Assembly: GCA_019419955.1 (NCBI GenBank)
Contig: JAHZIB010000001.1
Coordinates: forward strand, 1-64,000
Length of the DNA: 64,000 nucleotides
DNA from: Clostridiales bacterium
GTDB lineage: Bacteria; Bacillota; Clostridia; TANB77; CAG-508
Direction of reading: 5' to 3'
Part shown: positions 56,335 to 64,000 of the stretch, one piece after another
Position numbering within the stretch: the stretch's first letter is position 1
How the letters are laid out: every line of letters begins with the position of its first letter
The notes under the pieces: model-generated
Told to the model about the DNA's origin: nothing
What the model saw: the letters and a program-made list of their open reading frames with translations, nothing else
Databases searched by the model: none
Position numbers and translations under genes: made by a program

Positions 56335-58671
56335 TCACATATCATATTCATAAATTACAATTTCCTTTGTACCAAAGTCAAACTCATCAATCTTATAATT
56401 AATATAAAAACTTTCTTCTTTGCTAAATTTTAAATTTAGCTTATCAGCATCAATTAAAACTTCTGTGGACAAATTCATTCCTAAAGGTAATGTTTTATTA
56501 AAATTATCATAAAATATAATATTCGAATAAAACACAAGTGGTGCATTTTCTTTTATATTAATTTTGCAAAGAGATATTTTGCTCTTTTTGCTTAAAAGTT
56601 CGTGCTCAAATGCATCCCTAGGATTAATACTTAGTATATTAAGTCCTTTAAGAGACTTTTTTGCTCCCATACAATAAGCAGATATGTTATAAGGAGACTG
56701 AATCTTATTAAGTGCTTCCCTAATTAATAATAAGTAACTCTCTAAATTCTCTGTATAAACCTTCAAGTCTGTATCTAGATTGATATTCAAAACCTTGTAT
56801 TTATCCTTTTCGATTTCTCTATGTTTTACATTATTTATTGATTTAATTTTTGTCTTGTCATCTATTAACCCACCAAATATATTAAAATCCTTACTATTAA
56901 TTATTTCTATATTGTTTTCGTATTCCCTTTTTAAATTCGTTAAATCTCTGCTTAATGGATTAACCTTTTTAGTTTTTGCTTTCTCCTTCTTTACTTCTTC
57001 CTCGTCCTTTTCTATATAAATCTCAACAGCGTTGTCTTTATCCTTTTCTAATTCCTTAAATGAGTCTGGAACTTGTTTTATCGCAAATATAGCATCAGTT
57101 TCATTTTTTGATAGTTTTCTTCTCTGCACTTCATCTACAATCTGACCTAAGTCTTCTAAATCTGTTTCATAGTCAAAATATTTTGCCATTCTGGTCTTTT
57201 CTTTTTTTTCTCTTTCCTCGCCTTCATTCAAGTTTTGAACTTCATCCTTACTTGTAAATTTCCAAAATTCAAAAATACTTTTTTTATGTTTATCAATTTC
57301 ATTAATGTATAATTCTGCATTATCAATTTTCTTAGACAAAATATCTTTTTTCGTTTCGATTGCACTTATATCTAGATTTAGATTAGTATTCTCTTTCACG
57401 ACCTCTTCAAGCTTGGTACAAATACTTATTAAATCTTCAATTGTATACTGCTGTTTCAAAATATATAATTCTTCTAATGCTTCGTCCTTTTTTTCTTCTT
57501 CTCGTTTTTCTTTAATTATTGGCTTTTTTTCTTGCCTTACTTCTTTTTTCTTCTTAAAGAAGTATTTCACTTTTCCAAAAAAAGTCTTTTTACATTCCAA
57601 AAAAGTAGCAATTTGCCTTTGCTTTAATAAGTACTCTTCTGTTAAGTCTTCGATTATCCCCTTAAATTTATTTAATTTTCTATTTAATTCTTTTTGCTCT
57701 TTTTCTTCATTTTTCAATCTATCAATCTTATCTAAGTATTCAACCCTTATAAATTCCGAAAGAGAATTATACTCTAGCTTTACATTATCTTGCCAAAACT
57801 CTAACTGACTATCCTCTCCTATTTTCGTTTCAAATCTATATTCCTCTTTAGCACCTGTTGCTAATATAAACATCGCTTTAAGTAGTTTATAAAACTCTCT
57901 AGCCTCTTTTTTACTATATAAACTTATTGCATATGTACTTTTAATCTTATCATATACGCTAGTTATCCCAACAATCTTTATAAACATATTTTCTTCTTTA
58001 TCATAAACCTCATAAACATTTGGCCATTCCTTTGTAAAAAACCATAAATAGTTTTCTATGTCCTCAATTTCTGATTTAGTCAAAAATGACCCTGAATACT
58101 CAAGATGGCTTACTGGTGCAAAAATAAACCTAGGTTTTCTTGCTCTCGAATTTGCAATTTTTTCTTTTAACAAATATAGTAAGGCATTATTGTCCTGTTC
58201 TTTTACAGGCACTAGCATAAAATATTTCTTTGCATAATCAGAATAGTATATCTGCCATATATAATTATTAGGATATTTTACCTCATAAGGTATTTTATCA
58301 TTCAATCCCTCTTGCTCTTTTGTTATCTCTTCTACTCTTTTTATATCTAAATTTGCAATTATCTTCATGAAATTTGCAAAATTTTCTATATTTTCTTCTT
58401 TTTTTGAATTTAAGCATGCACATAGCGGAGTAGATAATTTATATTTTTCTTTCAAGTCCGTTAACCTATCTGTAGGTGTAATTAGCAATTCTATGTTTTT
58501 AATATTTATATATTTATATACTTTATATATTGTATCATCATATGCTTTAGAAGGTCTAAAATTCAAATTTTCACATTCTTTGAGAAATGTAGGCAATTTA
58601 TTCAAATTTAGACCAATATATTCTAAGTTTTTTTCAATTGTTTTTTCACTTTCTTTAGTTGCTTTAGGCAT
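56335..58671 (-). CDS. Large cytosolic protein of unknown function
   Basis: 778 residues, no signal peptide or membrane helices. Residues 1-310 look like a mixed alpha/beta domain (KPRFIFAPVSHLEYSGSFL, ENYLWFFTKEWPNVYEVYDKEE); residues about 310-480 are a coiled coil with a Lys-rich stretch (KKTFFGKVKYFFKKKKEV); residues about 500-600 are acidic; residues about 600-778 are a second folded region (LNINLDTDLKVYTENLESYLLLIREAL, YCMGAKKS). I do not recognise a family. The ribosome site AAAGGAG supports the start. It stands alone with its own terminator, so it is probably a real conserved gene of this lineage. Confidence 0.7.
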   Translation of the reverse strand: MPKATKESEKTIEKNLEYIGLNLNKLPTFLKECENLNFRPSKAYDDTIYKVYKYINIKNIELLITPTDRLTDLKEKYKLSTPLCACLNSKKEENIENFANFMKIIANLDIKRVEEITKEQEGLNDKIPYEVKYPNNYIWQIYYSDYAKKYFMLVPVKEQDNNALLYLLKEKIANSRARKPRFIFAPVSHLEYSGSFLTKSEIEDIENYLWFFTKEWPNVYEVYDKEENMFIKIVGITSVYDKIKSTYAISLYSKKEAREFYKLLKAMFILATGAKEEYRFETKIGEDSQLEFWQDNVKLEYNSLSEFIRVEYLDKIDRLKNEEKEQKELNRKLNKFKGIIEDLTEEYLLKQRQIATFLECKKTFFGKVKYFFKKKKEVRQEKKPIIKEKREEEKKDEALEELYILKQQYTIEDLISICTKLEEVVKENTNLNLDISAIETKKDILSKKIDNAELYINEIDKHKKSIFEFWKFTSKDEVQNLNEGEEREKKEKTRMAKYFDYETDLEDLGQIVDEVQRRKLSKNETDAIFAIKQVPDSFKELEKDKDNAVEIYIEKDEEEVKKEKAKTKKVNPLSRDLTNLKREYENNIEIINSKDFNIFGGLIDDKTKIKSINNVKHREIEKDKYKVLNINLDTDLKVYTENLESYLLLIREALNKIQSPYNISAYCMGAKKSLKGLNILSINPRDAFEHELLSKKSKISLCKINIKENAPLVFYSNIIFYDNFNKTLPLGMNLSTEVLIDADKLNLKFSKEESFYINYKIDEFDFGTKEIVIYEYDM

Positions 58672-58880
58672 ACTTTCTCAGTCTCTCCTTTCATGTTTTT
58701 TTGGGTTGAATCAAGAAGCATCTTTTTGCTTCAACGATTTGTATTATATCACAAAAAAATGTTTTATTCTATATGTTTATATAATATTTATAAAGTTAAA
58801 GAAATTTCTATTTTCTTTAACTAAATGATATGTGTCACACGTGGAGCTACTTATAGCTAATAATCTGCGTATTGTAATCC

Positions 58881-58915
58881 AAAACAATCGCCCAGAGAAA
58901 TATCTCTAGGCGATT
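58881..58915 (-). terminator. Terminator of the RelA/SpoT-like gene
   Basis: AATCGCCTAGAGA and TCTCTGGGCGATT form a GC-rich stem, followed on the minus strand by a short T run, just past the stop codon at 58924. Confidence 0.85.
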
Positions 58916-58923
58916 GCATGCAA

Positions 58924-59796
58924 TTATAAGAGGCCAAACAGGTCAACAGGCTTGCACAAGCCAATACGGTCGTAAATCGTACCATCAGGCAAAAGTGCAA
59001 AACCAGGCATATTGACCTTAGAAAAGTCAATGTTAATGCCAGTCTCCTTATAGCGATCAAACTTGTATGCCGTATGAGATGCGCTCCCATATTCAGCTAC
59101 AATGTCCATCCCTGTTGTTCGTACTTGCAGTTCGAAAATTAAGCCATGCGGTTTCTTAAAAATTACATGCAAACTCTGATAACCATTGTCCTTAGGATTA
59201 ACAACATAGTCCTTAACATTGTTCTCAAACACTGGATTAATTAATCTCTCCTTAGGAATTACAATCCATTCTTCTTTAAATTTCTCGGGATCGAATCCTG
59301 TATCAAACACAGGCTCTGCTTCAAGTGGAATGCATCTGCTCTTCGCTACAAAAAACTCAATAATAGAGTTCATCATCTCGTAACACAGTTTCACCGTAAA
59401 TGGCGAATCTTTTTGCTCGGTACAAAGTATTACTCTGAAACCAAACACATCCAACAGTTTGTCAAGCGGATATCTCGTCTGGAAAAATAGACGAATCTTC
59501 TTGTTAATTCCTACGAAATCTTTCTGTCTGCCTTTTAAGACAACGTCTACACCATAATGCTCTGCCCAGGTGTGCAGTTGCTGCCTAAGAATATGAAACT
59601 CATTTTTGAGTTCGCTCATCTTCTCAGGTGCCAGCATGTTGTGCAGTTCTTCCAACTTATTCGCATATACCGCGTTATAAATAGAAGAGTCATCAGTTCG
59701 CAACGCCTCAATGTACCGCAACCAGACTTCCTCTGTGGAACTGCTTGCGTAAATTGACGGTTCTAGTGGTGTGAACCGCATTTCCGTACTCAACAT
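58924..59796 (-). CDS. RelA/SpoT-like nucleotidyltransferase, GC-rich, probably imported
   Basis: 290 residues. The (p)ppGpp synthetase fold spans about 75-250: GRQKDFVGINKKIRLF, LLDVFGFRVIL, the KDYVVNPKDNGYQSLHVIFKKP motif, FELQVRTTGMDIVAEYGSASHTAYKF. It would transfer pyrophosphate from ATP to GTP/GDP or a related acceptor. The strong ribosome site AGGGAGG lies eight bases before the ATG. The base composition is about 45% GC by eye against about 29% nearby, and its codons 7 and 27 are in-frame CGG with no frame change, unlike every neighbour. It is probably a recent arrival, perhaps phage-linked. If CGGN is obligatorily a quadruplet in this cell, translation would end after about 10 residues. 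Confidence 0.88.
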   Translation of the reverse strand: MLSTEMRFTPLEPSIYASSSTEEVWLRYIEALRTDDSSIYNAVYANKLEELHNMLAPEKMSELKNEFHILRQQLHTWAEHYGVDVVLKGRQKDFVGINKKIRLFFQTRYPLDKLLDVFGFRVILCTEQKDSPFTVKLCYEMMNSIIEFFVAKSRCIPLEAEPVFDTGFDPEKFKEEWIVIPKERLINPVFENNVKDYVVNPKDNGYQSLHVIFKKPHGLIFELQVRTTGMDIVAEYGSASHTAYKFDRYKETGINIDFSKVNMPGFALLPDGTIYDRIGLCKPVDLFGLL

Positions 59797-59949
59797 TGAT
59801 TAAACCTCCCTTGTTTTTTTCAACAGGTTGCATATGCTTATTATACCATATTTATGTAACTTATTCAAGGCTTGTACAATATTTCGCTTAGTTGCAAGAT
59901 AATGGTTTTATAATATACTTGTCCTGCAACATCTATTACTATATCTATT

Positions 59950-61881
59950 CTATTTTGCAAATGTCTCAATTTCTTCAGCAATCTTTGCAATAAACTCGTC
60001 TATATCCATTGCACCAATATCTCCGTCTTTTCTTGAACGTACACCTACTGTACCCGCTTCTTTCTCCTTATCACCTAGTACTAACATGTAAGGTATCTTC
60101 TGAAGCTGTGCCTCTCTTATCTTATATCCTATTTTTTCGTTTCTGTCATCTAGTTCTACTCTCACGCCTTTATTTTCCAACTTTTCTTTTACTTCTTTTG
60201 CATAATTTATATGAGAATCAGCTATTGGAAGAAGTTTAACCTGTACTGGTGAAAGCCACATTGGGAAAGCTCCTTTTGTTTCTTCTATTAAAAACGATAT
60301 GAACCTATCAAAAGTACCAAGAATAGCTCTATGAATAACAATTGGTCTATGGGCTTTTCCATCTTCTCCTATATATTCAAGCTCAAATCTTTGCGGTAAT
60401 AAAAAGTCTAATTGACATGTTGAAATAGTTATATCATGACCAATCGCAGTTTTAATTTGTACATCTAGCTTAGGTCCATAGAAAGCCGCTTCTCCTTCTG
60501 CTTCATAAAAGTTTAAGTTCAACTCTTTTAATATTTGTCTTAGTTGGCTTTCAGCATTTTCCCACATTTCGTCATCGTCAAAATACTTTTCTTTATTGTT
60601 CTTATCTCTTAAAGATAATCTAAATGTATAATCTTCAAATCCGAAGTCTTTATAAACTGCAAGAATTAAGTTGACAACTTCTCCAAAAACCGGCTTTATT
60701 TGCTCAGGTGTAACAAATATATGTGCGTCATTTTGGCACATTTCTCTTACTCTCTCTAATCCACAAACGCTTCCACTTGCTTCATATCTAAAGTCATGTG
60801 CAAGTTCTCCAATTTTTATAGGCAAATCTCTATAAGAATGTAATGTATTTTTATATATCAGCATATGATGAGGACAATTCATTGGTCTTAATACCATTTC
60901 TTCTGTATCCATTTTCATTACAGGAAACATATCTTCTTTATAATGCTCCCAATGTCCGCTCGTTTTATACAATGCGACATTAGCAAGTGATGGAGTATAA
61001 ACATGTTTATATCCTAACTTTATTTCTTTATTCATAATATACTGTTCTAACAATCTTCTTACTGTCGCTCCATTTGGTAAATACATTGGAAGTCCTGCTC
61101 CTACTAGCTCATGTGTCATAAATAAATTTAATTGTTTACCTATTTTTCTGTGATCTCTTTGCTTTGCATCTTCTAATAATTGTATATATTCTTCAAGTTG
61201 ACTTGCTTTCGGAAAAGCAATTCCATAAAATCTTTGAAGCATTTTGTTATGCTCGTCACCTCTCCAGTAAGCACCTGATGATGATAAAATTTTAACAACT
61301 TTTAACTTTCCTGTGCTCTTTAAATGAGGGCCAGCACATAAGTCTGTAAACTCCCCTTGTTTATAAAAAGATATTTCTTCTCCATCTGGCAGCTCCTCTA
61401 TCAACTCTACTTTATAATCTTCTCCTTGTGCTTTCATAAATTCAATAGCTTCATTTCTTGGCAGTGTATACCTTTCAATTGGTAAGTCTTCCTTAATTAT
61501 TTTTTTCATTTCTGTTTCTATTTTTTCAAAATCATCTGAAGATATATTTTCTTCAACATCAAAATCATAATAAAATCCATTTTCTATCGCAGGACCTATT
61601 GCAAGTTTAATCTCTTTTCCATAAATCCTTTTTATGGCTTGTGCCATAACATGTGAACATGTATGCCAATATGCTTTTTTACCTTCCTCACTGTTTTCAA
61701 AAGTAAGTATCTCAACTTTAGCATCATTTTCTATATTATACCTTAAGTCTCTAACTTCGCCATTTATCTTTCCACATGTAGCATTTCTTGCCAATCCTTC
61801 ACTTATCTCTTCTGCTAATTCTAGTACACTAATTCCCTTTCTAACTTCTTTTATAGAGCCATCTTTTAATGTAATTTTCAT
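59950..61881 (-). CDS. thrS: Threonyl-tRNA synthetase
   Basis: 643 residues of normal bacterial layout: an N-terminal TGS domain (1-60), the editing domain with HTCSHVMAQAIKRIYG near 73 and the GPHLKSTG zinc/active region, class II motif 2 with RYEASGSVCGLERVREMCQNDAHIF, motif 3 HRAILGTFDRFISFLIEE near 530, and the C-terminal anticodon-binding domain. It charges tRNA-Thr. The leader is short (under 85 bases to the next gene), with no T-box, unlike ileS. The ribosome site AAGGAAGGAG precedes the ATG. Confidence 0.97.
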   Translation of the reverse strand: MKITLKDGSIKEVRKGISVLELAEEISEGLARNATCGKINGEVRDLRYNIENDAKVEILTFENSEEGKKAYWHTCSHVMAQAIKRIYGKEIKLAIGPAIENGFYYDFDVEENISSDDFEKIETEMKKIIKEDLPIERYTLPRNEAIEFMKAQGEDYKVELIEELPDGEEISFYKQGEFTDLCAGPHLKSTGKLKVVKILSSSGAYWRGDEHNKMLQRFYGIAFPKASQLEEYIQLLEDAKQRDHRKIGKQLNLFMTHELVGAGLPMYLPNGATVRRLLEQYIMNKEIKLGYKHVYTPSLANVALYKTSGHWEHYKEDMFPVMKMDTEEMVLRPMNCPHHMLIYKNTLHSYRDLPIKIGELAHDFRYEASGSVCGLERVREMCQNDAHIFVTPEQIKPVFGEVVNLILAVYKDFGFEDYTFRLSLRDKNNKEKYFDDDEMWENAESQLRQILKELNLNFYEAEGEAAFYGPKLDVQIKTAIGHDITISTCQLDFLLPQRFELEYIGEDGKAHRPIVIHRAILGTFDRFISFLIEETKGAFPMWLSPVQVKLLPIADSHINYAKEVKEKLENKGVRVELDDRNEKIGYKIREAQLQKIPYMLVLGDKEKEAGTVGVRSRKDGDIGAMDIDEFIAKIAEEIETFAK

Positions 61882-61964
61882 AAATATTCTCCTTCCTTTA
61901 CTTTGTAGATTAGAACATTTTTTTAAATCCTTTATTAATTTTCATATCCTCAAAATTGGATTTT

Positions 61965-63275
61965 CTAATCTTCATATCCTGGTTTTCCCAGTAATTTAAA
62001 CATATTTGCCTTATATTTCTCTACCCCTGGTTGGTTAAATGGATTAACACCTAATATAGAACCAGACATTCCACATGCAAGTTCAAAAAAATAAATCAAT
62101 TGCCCTACATGATTTGCATCTAATTGCTCGACATTTATAACTATATTTGGTACATCTCCCTCTGTATGAGCAATTATTGTTCCCTCCATTGCCTTCTTAT
62201 TAACAAAATCCAATGTTTTTCCTTCTAAATAATTCAAATTATCCAAATCATCTTCTTCATGTCTCATCTTAATATCATTTTTGCTTTTTTCTATATTTAT
62301 TACTGTTTCAAACAAATTTCTTCTTCCCTCTTGTATGTATTGTCCTAGAGAATGTAAATCAGTAGTAAATTCAGCTCCTGAAGGATAAATTCCTTTTAGT
62401 TCTTTTCCTTCACTTTCTCCAAATAATTGCTTCCACCATTCAATGAAATAATGCAATTTAGGATTATATGTTACTAATAATTCTATATTTTTTTCCTTCT
62501 CATAAAGTACATTTCTTATGACTGCATACTTATAGCATTCATTATATTTTAAATTACTATCGTCATACCTATCTTGTGCAATTCTAGCACCTTCCATTAA
62601 TTCGTCAATGTCTATGCCTGCAACTGCTATAGGAAGTAAGCCAACCGCTGTCAATACTGAATATCTGCCTCCTATATTATCAGGAATAACAAACGTAGTA
62701 TATTTTTCCTTATCTGCTAACTGTTTTAGCGCCCCTTTCTTTTCATCTGTAGTAACATAAATTCTACCCCTTGCCTCCTTCAAACTATATTTATTTTCCA
62801 TTATTTCTCTAAAAATCCTAAATGCTATCGCAGGTTCAGTAGTTGTTCCAGATTTAGAAATAACATTAATAGATATATCTTTATCAGCTATATACTCAAT
62901 AAGTTCATTAATATAATCTGTGCTCAAATTATTTCCGACATATATTATTTGAGGTGTTTTTCTATGAGCTTTATCTTGCATATTGTAGAAACTACTTGTT
63001 AGTGACTCTATAACAGCTCTTGCTCCTAAATAAGAACCACCGATACCTATAACTAATAATACATCAGTATCAGATTGTATCTTTGTTGCAGCTCTTTTAA
63101 TTTCTATGAATTCTACTTTATTATATAATGTTGGCAAGTTTATCCAACCACAAAACTCATTTTGAACATTTGCTTTTTCATGAAGCTTTGCATGAAATTC
63201 TGATACCTGATTAGCATACTTCATAACACTCTTTTCAAAAACCCTTACGTTAGTAAAATCTATTTTAATTCCCAT
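61965..63275 (-). CDS. pgi: Glucose-6-phosphate isomerase
   Basis: 436 residues from the ATG at 63275, ten bases after AAAGGAA; an upstream GTG at 63284 is a weaker choice. Motifs of the bacterial 450-residue type: [15 protein letters not shown], the [17 protein letters not shown] phosphate site, the [14 protein letters not shown] signature, [24 protein letters not shown] with catalytic His and the C-terminal [14 protein letters not shown]. Interconverts glucose- and fructose-6-phosphate. It precedes thrS by about 85 bases and is probably an independent unit. Confidence 0.97.
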   Translation of the reverse strand: MGIKIDFTNVRVFEKSVMKYANQVSEFHAKLHEKANVQNEFCGWINLPTLYNKVEFIEIKRAATKIQSDTDVLLVIGIGGSYLGARAVIESLTSSFYNMQDKAHRKTPQIIYVGNNLSTDYINELIEYIADKDISINVISKSGTTTEPAIAFRIFREIMENKYSLKEARGRIYVTTDEKKGALKQLADKEKYTTFVIPDNIGGRYSVLTAVGLLPIAVAGIDIDELMEGARIAQDRYDDSNLKYNECYKYAVIRNVLYEKEKNIELLVTYNPKLHYFIEWWKQLFGESEGKELKGIYPSGAEFTTDLHSLGQYIQEGRRNLFETVINIEKSKNDIKMRHEEDDLDNLNYLEGKTLDFVNKKAMEGTIIAHTEGDVPNIVINVEQLDANHVGQLIYFFELACGMSGSILGVNPFNQPGVEKYKANMFKLLGKPGYED

Positions 63276-63392
63276 ATCATTCACATTCCTTTCCTAAGGT
63301 TCATTGAGGGCAATATTATTTGCAACTAAACCTTATCTATCTTTTGTATATTCCTTTTAATATAATATTATACAAATTAATCTCAATAAATT

Positions 63393-64000
63393 CTATTTTA
63401 TTATTTCTTTTAAATCGAATTGCCCATCCTTTGGAGTATCTAAAAACAAGCATACATATTTATCTCCTGCATCAAACACTCCGTCGATTACAACCCCTTC
63501 AGCTCCCGCTTCAGTACTATATGGACGTTCTGCATAATAAAAAGTTTGATTTGAAATTTCAATTTCTTTTATTTCCAATGTATCTTCCTGCAAAGCTGCC
63601 TTCAAATATTCTTCCGGAGTATAACTCTCTTTATAATTAGATTTACTGTCATTAAACACCATTATAAGCTTTTGAAAATCTGTACTTGTAGCAAACATAT
63701 CATATGCATTATCATACCCCTCTCCAAACGCTCTTACTATTTGTTCATCATTTAGTATAACCATATCTTCAGGTAGCTCTAACTTTAGATTACCAATTCC
63801 AAGTGCATACTCTCCACCTGGTTCATTGTTTGCAATTTCTTGCAATAATTGGTTTGCCTCGTCATTTGCAGTATTTTGCTCCATAAACACTATTATAAAT
63901 GCTAAAACAACAGCTATTGCAAGTACAATTAGAAAAGTTCGCAAATTTGCTATACCATACCTATACCATATACTTCTTTCAGCCTTTTCTTCAAAATAAT
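63393..64000 (-). CDS. Membrane-anchored protein of unknown function, N-terminus beyond window
   Basis: The reading frame is open from the stop at 63393 to the right edge, so the gene probably starts past 64000; a TTG at 63944 has no convincing ribosome site. Upstream codons read YFEEKAERSIWYRYGIANLR, a basic cytosolic segment, then a membrane helix (LIVLAIAVVLAFIIVFM) and an extracytoplasmic domain with LKLELPEDMVILNDEQIVRAFGEGY and FQKLIMVFNDSKSN. No family is recognised. It may be a short anchored stress or envelope protein. It lies about 120 bases upstream of pgi. Confidence 0.6.
   Translation of the reverse strand, partial: YFEEKAERSIWYRYGIANLRTFLIVLAIAVVLAFIIVFMEQNTANDEANQLLQEIANNEPGGEYALGIGNLKLELPEDMVILNDEQIVRAFGEGYDNAYDMFATSTDFQKLIMVFNDSKSNYKESYTPEEYLKAALQEDTLEIKEIEISNQTFYYAERPYSTEAGAEGVVIDGVFDAGDKYVCLFLDTPKDGQFDLKEIIK

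Noticed and set aside
61882..61964. A T-box leader for thrS
   Set aside because: The gap is only about 80 bases and has no TGGNACCGCG-like bulge or terminator pair.

Overview
The window is about 29% GC by eye and carries genes of a spore-forming, Gram-positive Clostridia-type bacterium (CotJA/CotJB, YtxC, T-box leader for ileS, Gly/Trp tRNAs, FtsEX with M23 hydrolases, UPF0182, SecD/SecF as separate genes). It looks like an uncultured gut Clostridia genome. Nearly all genes lie on the minus strand; only tRNA-Trp, a GtrA-like gene and one M23 gene are on the plus strand.

Main result: the codon CGG seems to act as a +1 frameshift (quadruplet) signal. Four unrelated minus-strand genes are split into two frames: a prepilin-like surface protein (quadruplet 1044-1047), a RelE/ParE toxin (1641-1644), tRNA-guanine transglycosylase Tgt (13025-13028) and an HExxH metalloprotease (15481-15484). 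In each, the shift is +1 and lies at an in-frame CGG. I checked every CGG on the coding strand of the other native genes by eye: roughly a hundred occur out of frame and none in frame. The window also holds a duplicated tRNA-Gly(UCC) (42498-42571) whose anticodon loop has G instead of A at position 37, giving the four-base sequence UCCG, the exact complement of CGGA. Its own promoter, terminator and glycine identity bases are intact. The simplest reading is that this tRNA decodes CGGN as a single glycine. The only gene with in-frame CGG read as a plain triplet is a GC-rich, apparently imported RelA/SpoT-like gene (58924-59796).

Layout. 1-3000: recoded prepilin-like protein, toxin-antitoxin pair, cotJA-cotJB. 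3-9.5 kb: pyk, glycosyltransferase, ytxC, rhodanese, secD-secF. 9.6-19.6 kb: HD hydrolase, TIGR04086-type membrane protein, WG-repeat protein, queA-tgt, metalloprotease, T-box and ileS. 19.7-33.4 kb: polytopic membrane protein, ctpA-like protease, two M23 hydrolases, ftsE-ftsX, split transketolase, UPF0182 protein, ftsY. 33.9-36 kb: second prepilin-like protein with zinc-finger tail and a repeat-rich upstream region. 36-42.4 kb: accessory island (SMEK-domain protein, putative restriction enzyme, D12 adenine methylase, broken serine recombinase, unknown genes) beside the tRNA genes. 42.4-44.2 kb: three tRNAs, GtrA-like protein, M23 peptidase. 44.4-56 kb: EF-P/PepP, prepilin peptidase, YqeG, DprA, FolD, YlmH, DHFR, thymidylate synthase, DnaB-like ATPase, RecN. 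56.3-64 kb: large unknown protein, imported alarmone-synthetase-like gene, thrS, pgi and a membrane-anchored protein running off the right edge.

At least three families of dispersed intergenic repeats with strong hairpins sit between genes. The two prepilin-like proteins probably depend on the A24 prepilin peptidase at 46.8 kb. FtsEX, the two coiled-coil/M23 proteins and the C-terminal protease form a cell-wall hydrolysis cluster.
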